Of a DNA stretch of 33,348 nt, positions 15,582-23,996 are shown one piece after another. The notes under the pieces were generated by a model. It did no database searches, was not told the origin of the DNA, and saw only the letters and a program-made list of their open reading frames with translations. The position numbers and the translations under genes were made by a program. Source of the stretch: Lachnospiraceae bacterium (lineage in GTDB: Bacteria; Bacillota; Clostridia; Lachnospirales; Lachnospiraceae); assembly GCA_014804655.1 (NCBI GenBank), contig JAAUZK010000021.1, positions 1 to 33,348 of the forward strand, read 5' to 3'. How positions within the stretch are numbered: the first letter of the stretch is position 1; each line of letters begins with the position of its first letter.

Positions 15582-16304
15582 CTACCAAACATCACCTTCC
15601 TGAATGTCATCAAGGTCTGGAAGCCTTCCGCCCATGTCCACGATCACCGGTGCCGTACCCTCTTCTCCGGCCGCTCCCTCATCGTTCATCGCAACGCTTG
15701 CAGGTGCCGAAACAAGAGAGGCTGCGGTAGATGCCCATTTGATCATCTTCGTAAGCGCCGCCGCATTATTGGCCTGCAATACCAGTTCTTTATTTCCCGT
15801 AAACTCAACCAAGACATCATCGTCCGCATCCTGTCCGATGGAAATCGCTATCTTAACGGCTTTCTTGCCCCACGGAAGTTTTTTAAGCTCTGCAAGCGCT
15901 TTCTTATAATCGTCCGTAGGCTGCCCATCCGACAATAACACCAAGACAGGCGGCAATGCTCTGTCTGACATCGGCGGGATCGTAAGCTGTGCCGATAGCA
16001 GTTCGAATGCTTTGCCTAAATCGGTTACACCCTCAGCCTCTAAGTCATCCCACGCAAAATCTTCCACATTTATCGGGCTGCTCGTCACCCATGACGCACC
16101 CGTGGAAAATTTTAAAGTACGAATCATCAACTGGGCGTTCGGATTGTTCTCCGCCGCCGACACCATCTCCGGTATGGTTGACTGAATCGCATGATTAACC
16201 GTACCGATCTTTTCACCGTACATAGAACCGGAACAGTCCACGATCCAAAAAAAATGTAACGGTCTGCTCGCCAGTTCTCCTCCCGGTCTTTTCAGTCCTG
16301 ACAT
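15582..16304 (-). CDS. TerY-type von Willebrand factor A protein
   Basis: A 240-residue vWA protein. After RPLHFFWIVD comes a complete MIDAS: DCSGSM (Asp23, Ser25, Ser27), Thr94 in EGVTDLGKA and Asp126 in LLSDGQPTDD. The C-terminal 45 residues are acidic and glycine-rich with no cysteines, so the TerY-C metal-binding domain usually found there is missing and appears as a separate gene downstream. In TerY-P systems the vWA protein is thought to be the phosphorylated scaffold. AAGGAGG precedes the ATG ideally. It is 12 bases after the LRR gene and 14 before the phosphatase gene. Confidence 0.88.
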   Translation of the reverse strand: MSGLKRPGGELASRPLHFFWIVDCSGSMYGEKIGTVNHAIQSTIPEMVSAAENNPNAQLMIRTLKFSTGASWVTSSPINVEDFAWDDLEAEGVTDLGKAFELLSAQLTIPPMSDRALPPVLVLLSDGQPTDDYKKALAELKKLPWGKKAVKIAISIGQDADDDVLVEFTGNKELVLQANNAAALTKMIKWASTAASLVSAPASVAMNDEGAAGEEGTAPVIVDMGGRLPDLDDIQEGDVW

Positions 16305-16316
16305 AGTATTTCCTCC

Positions 16317-17498
16317 TTAATATCGTGCGTTTGCACATTTTATTTGTTGTGTTCTGGCATACCGCATTGCATAAGAGCCTGCATTGCATAAAATGGTAAA
16401 ATCCTCACGTCTTTCTTCAGGTTCCCCGAAAGTCTGTAAAAATCCGCTTCCTTTTCCGCCGCCGATCTGCACAACGGAATCCGGTATATAAATGCTCTGC
16501 AGTTTTTTGCATCCCGCGAACGCTCCTTCCTCTATGCTTGTTACCCTCTCCGGCAGATCAACCGTTTTCATCGATTCACATCCTTCAAATGCCGACAATC
16601 TGACTGCCTCCAGTTCCCGGGGGAACACCACTTCTTCCAAACTTCTGCACCAACGGAAAGTTCCTTGACGAATCTCCTTTAAGCTCTGCGGAAGCACGGC
16701 TTTTTTCAGTTCTCCGCAGCCTGCAAAAGTATATTCGCCGATATACTTTACACGATTCGGTATCACTATGCTTTCCAAAGCGGTATATTCAAAGGCACCA
16801 TCAAATTTGGTCATACCGCCTAATATTGCCGGACAACCCGCCGGGTCCGTCGTGCCGATCCGTTTCAAGGTACTCGGTAAAACCACTTCCTTTAGTCCTT
16901 TGCAATTTAGGAATACGCCGTTTCCCAGTATTTCTATCCCTTCCGAAACTATGATCTTTTCTATTCCGACACATCCTTTGAAAGCATGATTCCAAACCGC
17001 AATTACTTTTTTCCCTTCAATGACATTCGGAATGACTACAACGCTCTCGTCAAAATCCACAAACCGAAGGATCTTGATTCCCCACGATGTCTCTTCATAC
17101 TCATATAAACTATCGCTTTCAACCGCGATCCATTCCTTTACGCTCTCTTCCTCCGCTTGTCTCGCTTCCGGTTCACCGCCCCGCGCAACAGGCTGTCCGT
17201 TATCCGGAGAAAGTCCCATTGCCTGTGCCCATGTAAGCACCGCATTTTCTGCATTTTTTGTTCTTATACCGTATCCCTGTTCAACTGACTTAACGAACCG
17301 ATGCAGCATAATTTTATCCATCTGCGTCAGTCCCCTCATCTCATTTACGATACCGTCGTCAAATACCATCAACAATGTATTTCTTTTAAGCCTGTCCTGA
17401 GGAAAAAAATCCGAAAACAGAGCTTGCAGTTTCTTCCTCTCCGAAAGAGCATCCGGATAATCCTGTATGATTTTTGCCAGAACCTTATAGTCTTCCAT
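16317..17498 (-). CDS. BspA-type leucine-rich-repeat protein with helical N-terminal domain
   Basis: 393 residues without signal peptide or membrane segment, so it is cytoplasmic, unlike most BspA-type LRR proteins. Residues 1-100 are predicted helical (YPDALSERKKLQALFSDFFP, then DKIMLHRFVKSVEQGYGI and AVLTWAQAMGL). A Glu/Ala-rich linker of about 30 residues follows. From about 150 to 360 run LRR_5 repeats of the AFxGCxxLxxVxLPxxLxxIGxxxF type, for example FAGCGELKKAVLPQSLKEI. I know related helical segments attached to other bacterial signalling proteins, but cannot name a family. It lies between kinase and vWA genes with 12-25 base gaps, so it is likely a scaffold or kinase substrate. Confidence 0.8.
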   Translation of the reverse strand: MEDYKVLAKIIQDYPDALSERKKLQALFSDFFPQDRLKRNTLLMVFDDGIVNEMRGLTQMDKIMLHRFVKSVEQGYGIRTKNAENAVLTWAQAMGLSPDNGQPVARGGEPEARQAEEESVKEWIAVESDSLYEYEETSWGIKILRFVDFDESVVVIPNVIEGKKVIAVWNHAFKGCVGIEKIIVSEGIEILGNGVFLNCKGLKEVVLPSTLKRIGTTDPAGCPAILGGMTKFDGAFEYTALESIVIPNRVKYIGEYTFAGCGELKKAVLPQSLKEIRQGTFRWCRSLEEVVFPRELEAVRLSAFEGCESMKTVDLPERVTSIEEGAFAGCKKLQSIYIPDSVVQIGGGKGSGFLQTFGEPEERREDFTILCNAGSYAMRYARTQQIKCANARY

Positions 17499-17523
17499 AC
17501 TAATCTTCCATTCTTATTTAGAC

Positions 17524-18822
17524 TTAATGAAATTCTCCTATCAACTGTCCGAAGTCAATCTTCGTATCTTTGGCAATTGCAGCCGAACGCCCTTCCATTA
17601 TGGGAATCTGTGTTCCGTCCGCTTTCATATATGTCCAATTTTCTTTTGTCAGATTCTTAATTCCCCACTGATTCGGGTTGTTCGGATTTTGTACTACTTC
17701 TCCCACTACGGTTTCCATATCATGCTCACCGTCTATGTGATGTTTATAAAGCTTCGTATTAGTCATAAGCAGTATTGTGCTTCTGCCGACCACAAGTCTG
17801 GTGGGAACGGGCACCGCCTTCTGACAGCCCCAGCATGTATGCATAACGTTGTTTGCATCTTTATGCCCATCGTAGAATACTTCCGCGCCGCAGTTAGGAC
17901 AAATCATGATCCCAGACATAAGATTTGAAAATGTTTCCAGCCATTTACTCTCTGTTATTCTCCTGTTGGGCTGCTGCAAGCCTACCGTAAATGATGCCGT
18001 AAACAGATCTTTTAACTGCTGCGGATATAGATCCCAGAAAATAAGCGCATTGTCCTGATATCCGGCAAGCGGCCGATTATCTCTGTTATCCGGATCAAAA
18101 ATGAACAGCGGATCTGTTCCGTACAACTGGTTCATCGCATGAATGTCCATGCATTTGATCTGCGCTTCCCGTCTGCCTTCCAGCGGATGATTCAGCATAA
18201 ACATGTAAAACAGCAATACCGCCAGAGAAAATAAATCCGTGTTTCTCGAAGGCTTTGCCTTACCTACGACAATCTCTGGCGCCATAAACCGGGGAGTGCC
18301 GTATATGCCGGTTTTCGCTCCGTTATAAGAAACGTTATCATTGTCACATATGAGTACATCCCCGGTATCCGGATCAAAAAACACATTACCGAAAGAAATA
18401 TCCCGATAGCTGTATCCCTTCCCATGCAGCGCATTGTACCCTTTGGTCAGGTTATAGGCCGCCTTGCACAGACAGTAGAAAGACGGCTCCGCCTTTCTTT
18501 TCATCATATCCACGATACTTTTATAATTCTTCGGTCTAAGCGGCATGATATAGCCGAAAGATTCGCCGTATACCTTAAAAATCATATCCTGCGGCCACAA
18601 AAACGAAGGGTCCGGCTGTCCGCTCTGAATCAGATTATCCAGTATTTCTTTCTGATTTTTGGTCGCGGTATTTTTATAATACCATTTCACCGCATATGTC
18701 TTGTGGTTAGCAATTACCGAATACACCTCGCCCTGCCCGCCGGAGCCCAACAATTTCTCAACCGTATATTTGTTACCGCTTTCAGAGGTAAGAACTGTTC
18801 CGCATTTTAACTGTCCATCCAT
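17524..18822 (-). CDS. Atypical Ser/Thr protein kinase with zinc-ribbon and FHA-like tail
   Basis: 432 residues. The kinase domain (about 20-300) shows the glycine loop GSGGQGEVY (26-34), Lys46 in YAVKWY, catalytic YRDISFGN (Asp141, Asn146) in place of HRDLKxxN, CDNDN in place of DFG (metal Asp160) and APEIV. CPNC and CWGC (308-333) form a zinc ribbon, and residues about 345-432 resemble an FHA fold: GRSTILLMTNTKLYKHHI, later WGIKNLT, and GQLIGEF at the end. This build is typical of the kinase of TerY-P triads. AAAGGA lies about 14 bases before the ATG, a weak spacing. It heads the operon and is 78 bases behind rnfB. No promoter of its own was convincing. Confidence 0.87.
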   Translation of the reverse strand: MDGQLKCGTVLTSESGNKYTVEKLLGSGGQGEVYSVIANHKTYAVKWYYKNTATKNQKEILDNLIQSGQPDPSFLWPQDMIFKVYGESFGYIMPLRPKNYKSIVDMMKRKAEPSFYCLCKAAYNLTKGYNALHGKGYSYRDISFGNVFFDPDTGDVLICDNDNVSYNGAKTGIYGTPRFMAPEIVVGKAKPSRNTDLFSLAVLLFYMFMLNHPLEGRREAQIKCMDIHAMNQLYGTDPLFIFDPDNRDNRPLAGYQDNALIFWDLYPQQLKDLFTASFTVGLQQPNRRITESKWLETFSNLMSGIMICPNCGAEVFYDGHKDANNVMHTCWGCQKAVPVPTRLVVGRSTILLMTNTKLYKHHIDGEHDMETVVGEVVQNPNNPNQWGIKNLTKENWTYMKADGTQIPIMEGRSAAIAKDTKIDFGQLIGEFH

Positions 18823-18849
18823 AACTATATTACATTCCTTTCACCTTCG

Positions 18850-18897
18850 AGTTCGCGAAGCGAATCTCGCAAAGTAATTTGCAATGCAAATTACTTT
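18850..18897. repeat. Palindromic intergenic repeat, copy 2, with perfect palindrome
   Basis: A 23-base core (18850-18872, AGTTCGCGAAG then CGAATCTCGCAA) matches 21 of 23 bases of the inverted copy at 25198-25220. It is followed by a perfect palindrome of two 13-base arms (18871-18897, AAAGTAATTTGCA and its complement) and then a T-run on the plus strand. It fills the spacer between rnfB and the kinase gene and may act as a transcription stop. Confidence 0.6.
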
Positions 18898-18900
18898 TTT

Positions 18901-19686
18901 TCACACTATTACCTTCTTCGGGCATTTCTCCTTGCAGGCGCCGCATCCAGTACACTTCTCCTGGTCAATTGTCGCATGAAACTCTTCAATCGTGATTGCA
19001 TCCACCGGACAATTTTTCTTGCACAACTGACATGCGATACAACCCACGTCACACGCCTTAATCGTCGCGGGTCCTTTCTCCTTAGAGCTGCACGCTACTA
19101 CATGTTTCGCATCGTAGGGAATCAACGTAATCAGATTCTTCGGACAGGCAGCGATACACTTACCGCAGGCCTTACACGCCTCTTTATCCACTACCGCCAC
19201 ACCGTTTACCACATGCATGGCATCGAAAGGACATACCTTCACGCAGCTTCCGAATCCGAGGCAGCCGTCATTACATGACTTCGGTCCGCCGTTCGGTACG
19301 AAAGCCAGCATACGGCAATCTTCTATGCCGCTGTAATCATAATCCACTCTCGTGCGGTCCCGATCACCCTGACACCTGACAAATGCAACCTGACGGACAC
19401 TTTCGCCCGCCTCCACGCCCATGATCTGCGCGATCTGGTTACCAACCTTCTCACCGCCCACCGGGCAGGCGTTGACAGGTGCCTCTCCCTTGGCGATAGC
19501 AGCCGCTAATCCGGAACAGCCCGCATAGCCGCAGCCGCCGCAGTTATTACCCGGCAGCACGCCCAGAACCGCTTCTTCCTTCTCATCCACTTCTACCTTA
19601 AATTTAATGCCGGCAACCCCAAGGAACAGTCCCACAAATAACCCTACCGCTCCTACGACCAGTGTCGCCATCAGTATTCCGGTCAT
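18901..19686 (-). CDS. rnfB: Rnf complex subunit B, ferredoxin-binding iron-sulfur protein
   Basis: RnfB takes electrons from reduced ferredoxin. One N-terminal membrane helix is followed by the 4Fe-4S motif NNCGGCGYAGCSG, then several ferredoxin-type clusters: CNDGCLGFGSCVKVCP, CKACGKCIAACP, CIACQLCKKNCP and CTGCGACKEKCP. The extra clusters are normal in Clostridia. The start is the second ATG at 19686, 7 bases after GGGGAGG. The ATG two codons earlier is only one base from that site. It is the last gene of the rnfCDGEAB operon, ends 78 bases before the kinase operon and is followed by a palindrome. Confidence 0.94.
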   Translation of the reverse strand: MTGILMATLVVGAVGLFVGLFLGVAGIKFKVEVDEKEEAVLGVLPGNNCGGCGYAGCSGLAAAIAKGEAPVNACPVGGEKVGNQIAQIMGVEAGESVRQVAFVRCQGDRDRTRVDYDYSGIEDCRMLAFVPNGGPKSCNDGCLGFGSCVKVCPFDAMHVVNGVAVVDKEACKACGKCIAACPKNLITLIPYDAKHVVACSSKEKGPATIKACDVGCIACQLCKKNCPVDAITIEEFHATIDQEKCTGCGACKEKCPKKVIV

Positions 19687-19701
19687 ACTCATACCTCCCC
19701 A

Positions 19702-20280
19702 TCATAATAATCCGGAAAATCCACAGAAGGCAATCGCCATCAATCCCGCAGTAACAAGAACGATCGGCATACCCCGGAAGGATTCCGGTATGTCATTATA
19801 GGTCATCTTCTCTCTGATCCCTGCCAGAATCACGATGGAAATTGTAAATCCGACCGCCGTAGCAAATCCGTTCACAATTCCTGTCACAATCCCGTAACTC
19901 TTCTGTACATTGGTGAGCGCCACACCGAGTACTGCACAGTTAGTCGTGATCAGCGGAAGATATACGCCCAGCGACTGATACAGGGAAGGAATATACTTCT
20001 TTAAGAACATCTCTACAAACTGCACCAGCGCCGCAATGACAAGAATAAAGACGATGGTCTGCAGATATGTAATGTCGAGCGGCACTAATATATACTGATA
20101 GATCGCGCCTGCCACCGCTGACGCCAGCGTAATGACAAATATAACTGCCACGCCCATGCCGGTCGCCGTGTTGGTTTTCTTAGACACGCCAAGAAACGGG
20201 CACAAGCCGAGGAACTGGCTTAATACCACATTATTTACGAGCGAGGAGGCGATCAAAATCACAAGTAAATCTTTAACCAT
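19702..20280 (-). CDS. rnfA: Rnf complex subunit A
   Basis: Integral membrane subunit with about six helices, of the RnfA/NqrE family. It has the conserved cysteine-bearing segments VLSQFLGLCPFLGVSKK and PLITTNCAVLGVAL, which in Rnf/NQR hold an intramembrane iron-sulfur centre shared with RnfE. 192 residues from the ATG at 20280, which lies 9 bases after AAAGGAGG. An earlier in-frame ATG directly abuts that site. Its start overlaps the end of rnfE by 8 bases, which suggests coupled translation. Confidence 0.95.
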   Translation of the reverse strand: MVKDLLVILIASSLVNNVVLSQFLGLCPFLGVSKKTNTATGMGVAVIFVITLASAVAGAIYQYILVPLDITYLQTIVFILVIAALVQFVEMFLKKYIPSLYQSLGVYLPLITTNCAVLGVALTNVQKSYGIVTGIVNGFATAVGFTISIVILAGIREKMTYNDIPESFRGMPIVLVTAGLMAIAFCGFSGLL

Positions 20281-20995
20281 TCTTCTCATCCTCCTTTGTC
20301 ACTTTTTCATCATAAAGCCTGTGCGCACATCCGCTGTCGGAACAGTTCATGCAGTCCGAATTACAGCCGGATTGTATCTTAGACATATCTTTGCCTTTCT
20401 TCTCACCGTTAATCTTTACTTTATTCTGGATTGCCGTCAAGGTTGCCAGCACGAAGAAAGCTCCCGGCGCCATAATGAAAATGCTGACCGGCACGAAGCT
20501 GTCAGGCATCACATGTATGCCGAACAACTCTCCCGCACCGAGCAGTTCTCTCACCGCACCGATACAGGTAAGCGCTACCGAGAATCCGAGCCCCATACCG
20601 ATTCCGTCAAACAAAGACGGGATCACGGGATTCTTATATGCATAAGCTTCCGCACGTCCTAAGATAATACAGTTTACAACGATCAGCGGGATATAGATTC
20701 CCAGCGCGTCATACAAAAACGGAATGAATCCCTGCAAAAGCAGTTCCACCACTGTCACAAAAGACGCGATAATAACGATAAATGCCGGAATACGTACTTT
20801 ATCCGGTATGATATTGCGAAGAAGCGAGATAAACACGTTACTTAGTGCAAGCACCACCATTGTGGTAAGTCCCATGCCCAATCCGTTGATCGCGGATGTG
20901 GTTACCGCCAGCGTCGGACACATGCCGAGCATCAACACGAATGTGGGATTCTCTTTTACAATACCGTTGATAAGGCGTTCTTTTACATTATTCAT
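20273..20995 (-). CDS. rnfE: Rnf complex subunit E with cysteine-rich tail
   Basis: RnfE/NqrD-family membrane subunit, about six helices, with the conserved segments FVLMLGMCPTLAVT and IPLIVVNCIILGRAEAYA carrying the membrane cysteines. 240 residues from the ATG at 20995, which follows GGAGGAGG. An upstream frame of 19 more residues overlaps rnfG and has no site. After the last helix comes a cytoplasmic tail with four cysteines in CNSDCMNCSDSGC, which could bind metal or an iron-sulfur cluster and is not part of the usual family core. It overlaps rnfG by 8 bases. Confidence 0.94.
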   Translation of the reverse strand: MNNVKERLINGIVKENPTFVLMLGMCPTLAVTTSAINGLGMGLTTMVVLALSNVFISLLRNIIPDKVRIPAFIVIIASFVTVVELLLQGFIPFLYDALGIYIPLIVVNCIILGRAEAYAYKNPVIPSLFDGIGMGLGFSVALTCIGAVRELLGAGELFGIHVMPDSFVPVSIFIMAPGAFFVLATLTAIQNKVKINGEKKGKDMSKIQSGCNSDCMNCSDSGCAHRLYDEKVTKEDEKNG

Positions 20996-21596
20996 TGCCA
21001 CTACCTCCTCCCAATTCCGTCCGGAAATAGTATAATCCCGCATTGACTCCATTAGTCACTGCATTCGTCGTGATGGTAGCTCCGGAGATCGCATCGATCT
21101 GGGTCTCCGATGTCGCACCGTTCTTGGTATACTCAAACTGTTCCACCTGTTTGCCGGCAAACTGCGGTTTCAGTACATCCTCCGCTTTCATACCCAGTCC
21201 GGCCGTCTCCGAGATGGATAAAATCGACATTCCGTTTACAGTGCCGTCCAGACGCACACCGATACTAAACTGAATATCTCCGCCATAGCCTTCCTTCGTG
21301 GTTACCGTGATTACATAACCTAACAAATTACCGGATGCATCTACCGCGTTCATCACCTCGTCTATGCGCTCCTGCCCGTAGCCTGCCGCCGCCCATCCGG
21401 CCTCATCCGGCATACTGATCTCCACTTCCTCAAAAGATGCCGCATCACTAAAAACTTCCTGACAGGCCGCCTGTTTGGCATTCGCTTCCTGTCTGGCAAT
21501 CGGATCTTTTGTAATCTGATATACAAATCCCAGCACCAGCCCGGCAACAATCGTAATCGCCAGCATGATCCCGGTGTTCTTCATCATCTCTTTCAT
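20988..21596 (-). CDS. rnfG: Rnf complex subunit G, FMN-carrying
   Basis: A single N-terminal helix (residues 9-27) anchors an extracytoplasmic FMN-binding domain. The flavinylation motif SGAT is at residues 171-174 in DAISGATITT, with Thr174 the expected FMN attachment site, made by ApbE. TAGLGMKAED and GYGGDIQFSIG are typical of the family. 202 residues. AAGGAGGAG precedes the ATG. Its start overlaps the end of rnfD by 4 bases. Confidence 0.94.
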   Translation of the reverse strand: MKEMMKNTGIMLAITIVAGLVLGFVYQITKDPIARQEANAKQAACQEVFSDAASFEEVEISMPDEAGWAAAGYGQERIDEVMNAVDASGNLLGYVITVTTKEGYGGDIQFSIGVRLDGTVNGMSILSISETAGLGMKAEDVLKPQFAGKQVEQFEYTKNGATSETQIDAISGATITTNAVTNGVNAGLYYFRTELGGGSGNE

Positions 21597-22525
21597 ATTT
21601 TCTCTCCTCCTTTACCAAAGGCTTTCGGAAGAGTGATCTTCTCAATCAGCGGTACCAGCAGATTACCGAGGATGATCGCATAGGACACACCCTCCGCTGA
21701 CGGACCGAACAGACGGAAGATTCCCGTCAGGATACCTAGAAGAATCCCGAATAGATATTGCCCGTTTTTTGTGATCGGTCTGGTCACATAATCGGTCGCC
21801 ATGAAGAACGCCCCGAGCATCAGACCGCCGCCTGCCAGATGTGCGCTGATATACGCAAAATCCAACCCATGTCCGCCGAAAATACTGATAAAAACAACAA
21901 AGCTCACTATGTAACTGCCCGGAATCCGCAGATCGATCACGCCGAGCAGGATGAGGAAGCAGGCTCCGATCACGATCGCTATCATGGAAGTCTCGCCGAT
22001 TGTTCCCGCGGTTCTGCCGATCACCATGTTCAATATGTCAACATCCACACCGTTTTTCAAATCCGCAAGCGGCGTTGCCCCAGTATATGCGTCACAGTCA
22101 AAATTCGTCATGATGGACGTAAAGGAAATAAGCAAAAAGCATCTTGCCCCAAGCGCCGGATTCATAAAGTTCTGTCCCAGACCGCCGAACAGCATCTTCA
22201 CCACCAGAATCGCAAACACACCGCCCACTACGCCGATCCACCAGGGCGCAGATACCGGAAGATTCAGCGCCAGCAGCAGACCTGTCACTACCGCCGAATA
22301 ATCCCCGATCGTTACTTTCTTCTTACATATTTTCTCAAATATAAACTCTGTCAGCACTGTGGTCGCCACAGTCAGGACAATTGTTATCAGTGCGTCTAAT
22401 CCGAAATTATAGATACCGAAACCTGCCGCCGGAAGAAGGGCGATCACTACGGCAAGCATGATGTTGCCCGTTGTCGTTTTAGATCTGACATGCGGATTAG
22501 AAGATACCTTCATTAAATCACTCAT
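21593..22525 (-). CDS. rnfD: Rnf complex subunit D, FMN-carrying
   Basis: Membrane subunit of the RnfD/NqrB family, 310 residues with about nine helices. The start HVRSKTTT is typical. TGAT at 148-151 (DAYTGATPL) carries the second covalent FMN, on Thr151. PWWIGVVGG and GGLGQNFMNPALGARCFL are conserved. The ribosome site AAAGGAG lies about 13 bases before the ATG. An ATG four codons later is an alternative. It is probably part of the ion-translocating core. It is 24 bases after rnfC. Confidence 0.94.
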   Translation of the reverse strand: MSDLMKVSSNPHVRSKTTTGNIMLAVVIALLPAAGFGIYNFGLDALITIVLTVATTVLTEFIFEKICKKKVTIGDYSAVVTGLLLALNLPVSAPWWIGVVGGVFAILVVKMLFGGLGQNFMNPALGARCFLLISFTSIMTNFDCDAYTGATPLADLKNGVDVDILNMVIGRTAGTIGETSMIAIVIGACFLILLGVIDLRIPGSYIVSFVVFISIFGGHGLDFAYISAHLAGGGLMLGAFFMATDYVTRPITKNGQYLFGILLGILTGIFRLFGPSAEGVSYAIILGNLLVPLIEKITLPKAFGKGGEKI

Positions 22526-22549
22526 ATCTTTGTATGTGCTCCTTTCTCC

Positions 22550-23866
22550 CTACTTTTTCTTCTTCGCAAGCTGTATCTTACGCATGGACTTGATAGACTG
22601 CGTCAGCGGTCTCTTCGCCGGACAGACGAAACTGCAGCACCCACATTCCACACATTCCATTCCCTCAAGCGCTAAGAATTCCTCTTCCGCGTAATTCTGC
22701 GCATAGACAGCTAATTTGTTCGGCACTAACCGGCTGGGACAAGCTTCTACGCAACGTCCGCATTTAATACATGCGCTGGGCTCCATGCGTGACACATCGT
22801 CCTGCGTCAGGCACAGAAGCGCCGATGCCGTCTTTGTCGTAGGCACATCCAGATTAAAAATTCCGAATCCCATCATAGGACCACCGGAAACGATCTTCAC
22901 CGGTTCTGTCTTAAAGCCTCCGGCTTCCTCGATCAGTTCATGATAATTCGTACCAATCCGCACAATAAAATTGCGTGGATCCGCCACCGCATCACCAGTC
23001 ACGGTAACAATACGATTCATTAAAGGTTTGCCTTCATACACGGCATGATATATCGCCACAATAGTGTCCACATTGTTGACTACACAGCCAGCATCCGCTG
23101 GAAGCATGGAGGAATTAATAGCGCGTCCCGTCGTTGCAAATATGATCTGCCGTTCGGCTCCCTGCGGGTATTTGGTCTTTAATGCCTTCACGCTGATACG
23201 CGGTTCATCTTTCGTCATATTCTTTAATATTCCAATACAATCCTGCTTATTGTCCTCCACCGCCAATATTCCTCTTGCATTTGGGAACAATTGCAACGAA
23301 ACCTTCAAGCCCTTGATCAATTTCTCCGGTTCCTCTATCATTCTTCTATAATCAGATGTAAGATATGGTTCACACTCCGCACAGTTGGCAATTACATAGT
23401 CAATCTTCTCAGGCTCCTTAGGTGACAGTTTGATGAAAGTCGGGAAACCCGCTCCTCCCATGCCGACTATGCCTGCTTCCTTTATGCATTCAATGATCTC
23501 TTCTCTTGTCATCTCCTCAAGCGGCTTGACTTCCGGATATTCCACTTCATCATACAATCCGTCATTCTCAATAATAATACTCATCACATTATCACCGGTA
23601 ACCACCCGCCTCGGTTCAATGGATTTCACCGTACCGGACACCGTTGCGTAGATCGGTGCAGACACGAAACCACCCGCCTCGGCAATCTTCTGTCCAGTTA
23701 AGACATGATCACCCTTCTCCACGATCGGCTTCGCCGGTGCCCCGATATGCTGTGATAAAGGATACACCAGATCACCCTTCGGCAGCACTGCTTTGATAGG
23801 CTTATCCTTAGACAATTCTTTGCCGTCATAGGGATGTATGCCGCCCTGAAATGTTAACTTCGCCAT
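22550..23866 (-). CDS. rnfC: Rnf complex subunit C, NADH-binding
   Basis: Peripheral subunit that reduces NAD+ with electrons passed through the complex. The N-terminal domain (1-110) is a biotinyl-lipoyl-like fold, followed by the flavin- and NAD-binding region with GIVGMGGAGFPTFIKLSP and, later, a SLBB-type region. Two 4Fe-4S clusters lie near the end in CIKCGRCVEACPSRLVP and CVECGCCSFVCPAKRPL. 438 residues from the ATG at 23866, preceded by GGAAAGAGGGG. The frame extends 11 codons upstream without a site. First gene of the operon, with a plausible promoter at 23925-23952. Confidence 0.94.
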   Translation of the reverse strand: MAKLTFQGGIHPYDGKELSKDKPIKAVLPKGDLVYPLSQHIGAPAKPIVEKGDHVLTGQKIAEAGGFVSAPIYATVSGTVKSIEPRRVVTGDNVMSIIIENDGLYDEVEYPEVKPLEEMTREEIIECIKEAGIVGMGGAGFPTFIKLSPKEPEKIDYVIANCAECEPYLTSDYRRMIEEPEKLIKGLKVSLQLFPNARGILAVEDNKQDCIGILKNMTKDEPRISVKALKTKYPQGAERQIIFATTGRAINSSMLPADAGCVVNNVDTIVAIYHAVYEGKPLMNRIVTVTGDAVADPRNFIVRIGTNYHELIEEAGGFKTEPVKIVSGGPMMGFGIFNLDVPTTKTASALLCLTQDDVSRMEPSACIKCGRCVEACPSRLVPNKLAVYAQNYAEEEFLALEGMECVECGCCSFVCPAKRPLTQSIKSMRKIQLAKKKK

Positions 23867-23924
23867 TCTTCGCCCCTCTTTCCTTATGGTATCGTTCAAT
23901 TCCCATATCCGTCAGCCATCGATT

Positions 23925-23952
23925 ACTATATCACACCAATCAGCACTGTATA
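23925..23952 (-). promoter_or_regulatory. Likely promoter of the rnf operon
   Basis: Minus-strand TATACA (23947-23952) and TATAGT (23925-23930) are 16 bases apart. The predicted start lies about 50 bases before rnfC. Confidence 0.45.
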
Positions 23953-23996
23953 TAGGAATAATTCTCTTCTGACACAACCTACTTATAAATATACTA

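Noticed and set aside
21758..22399. 213-residue plus-strand frame opposite rnfD
   Set aside because: Antisense shadow with unnatural His/Arg/Gln-rich composition.
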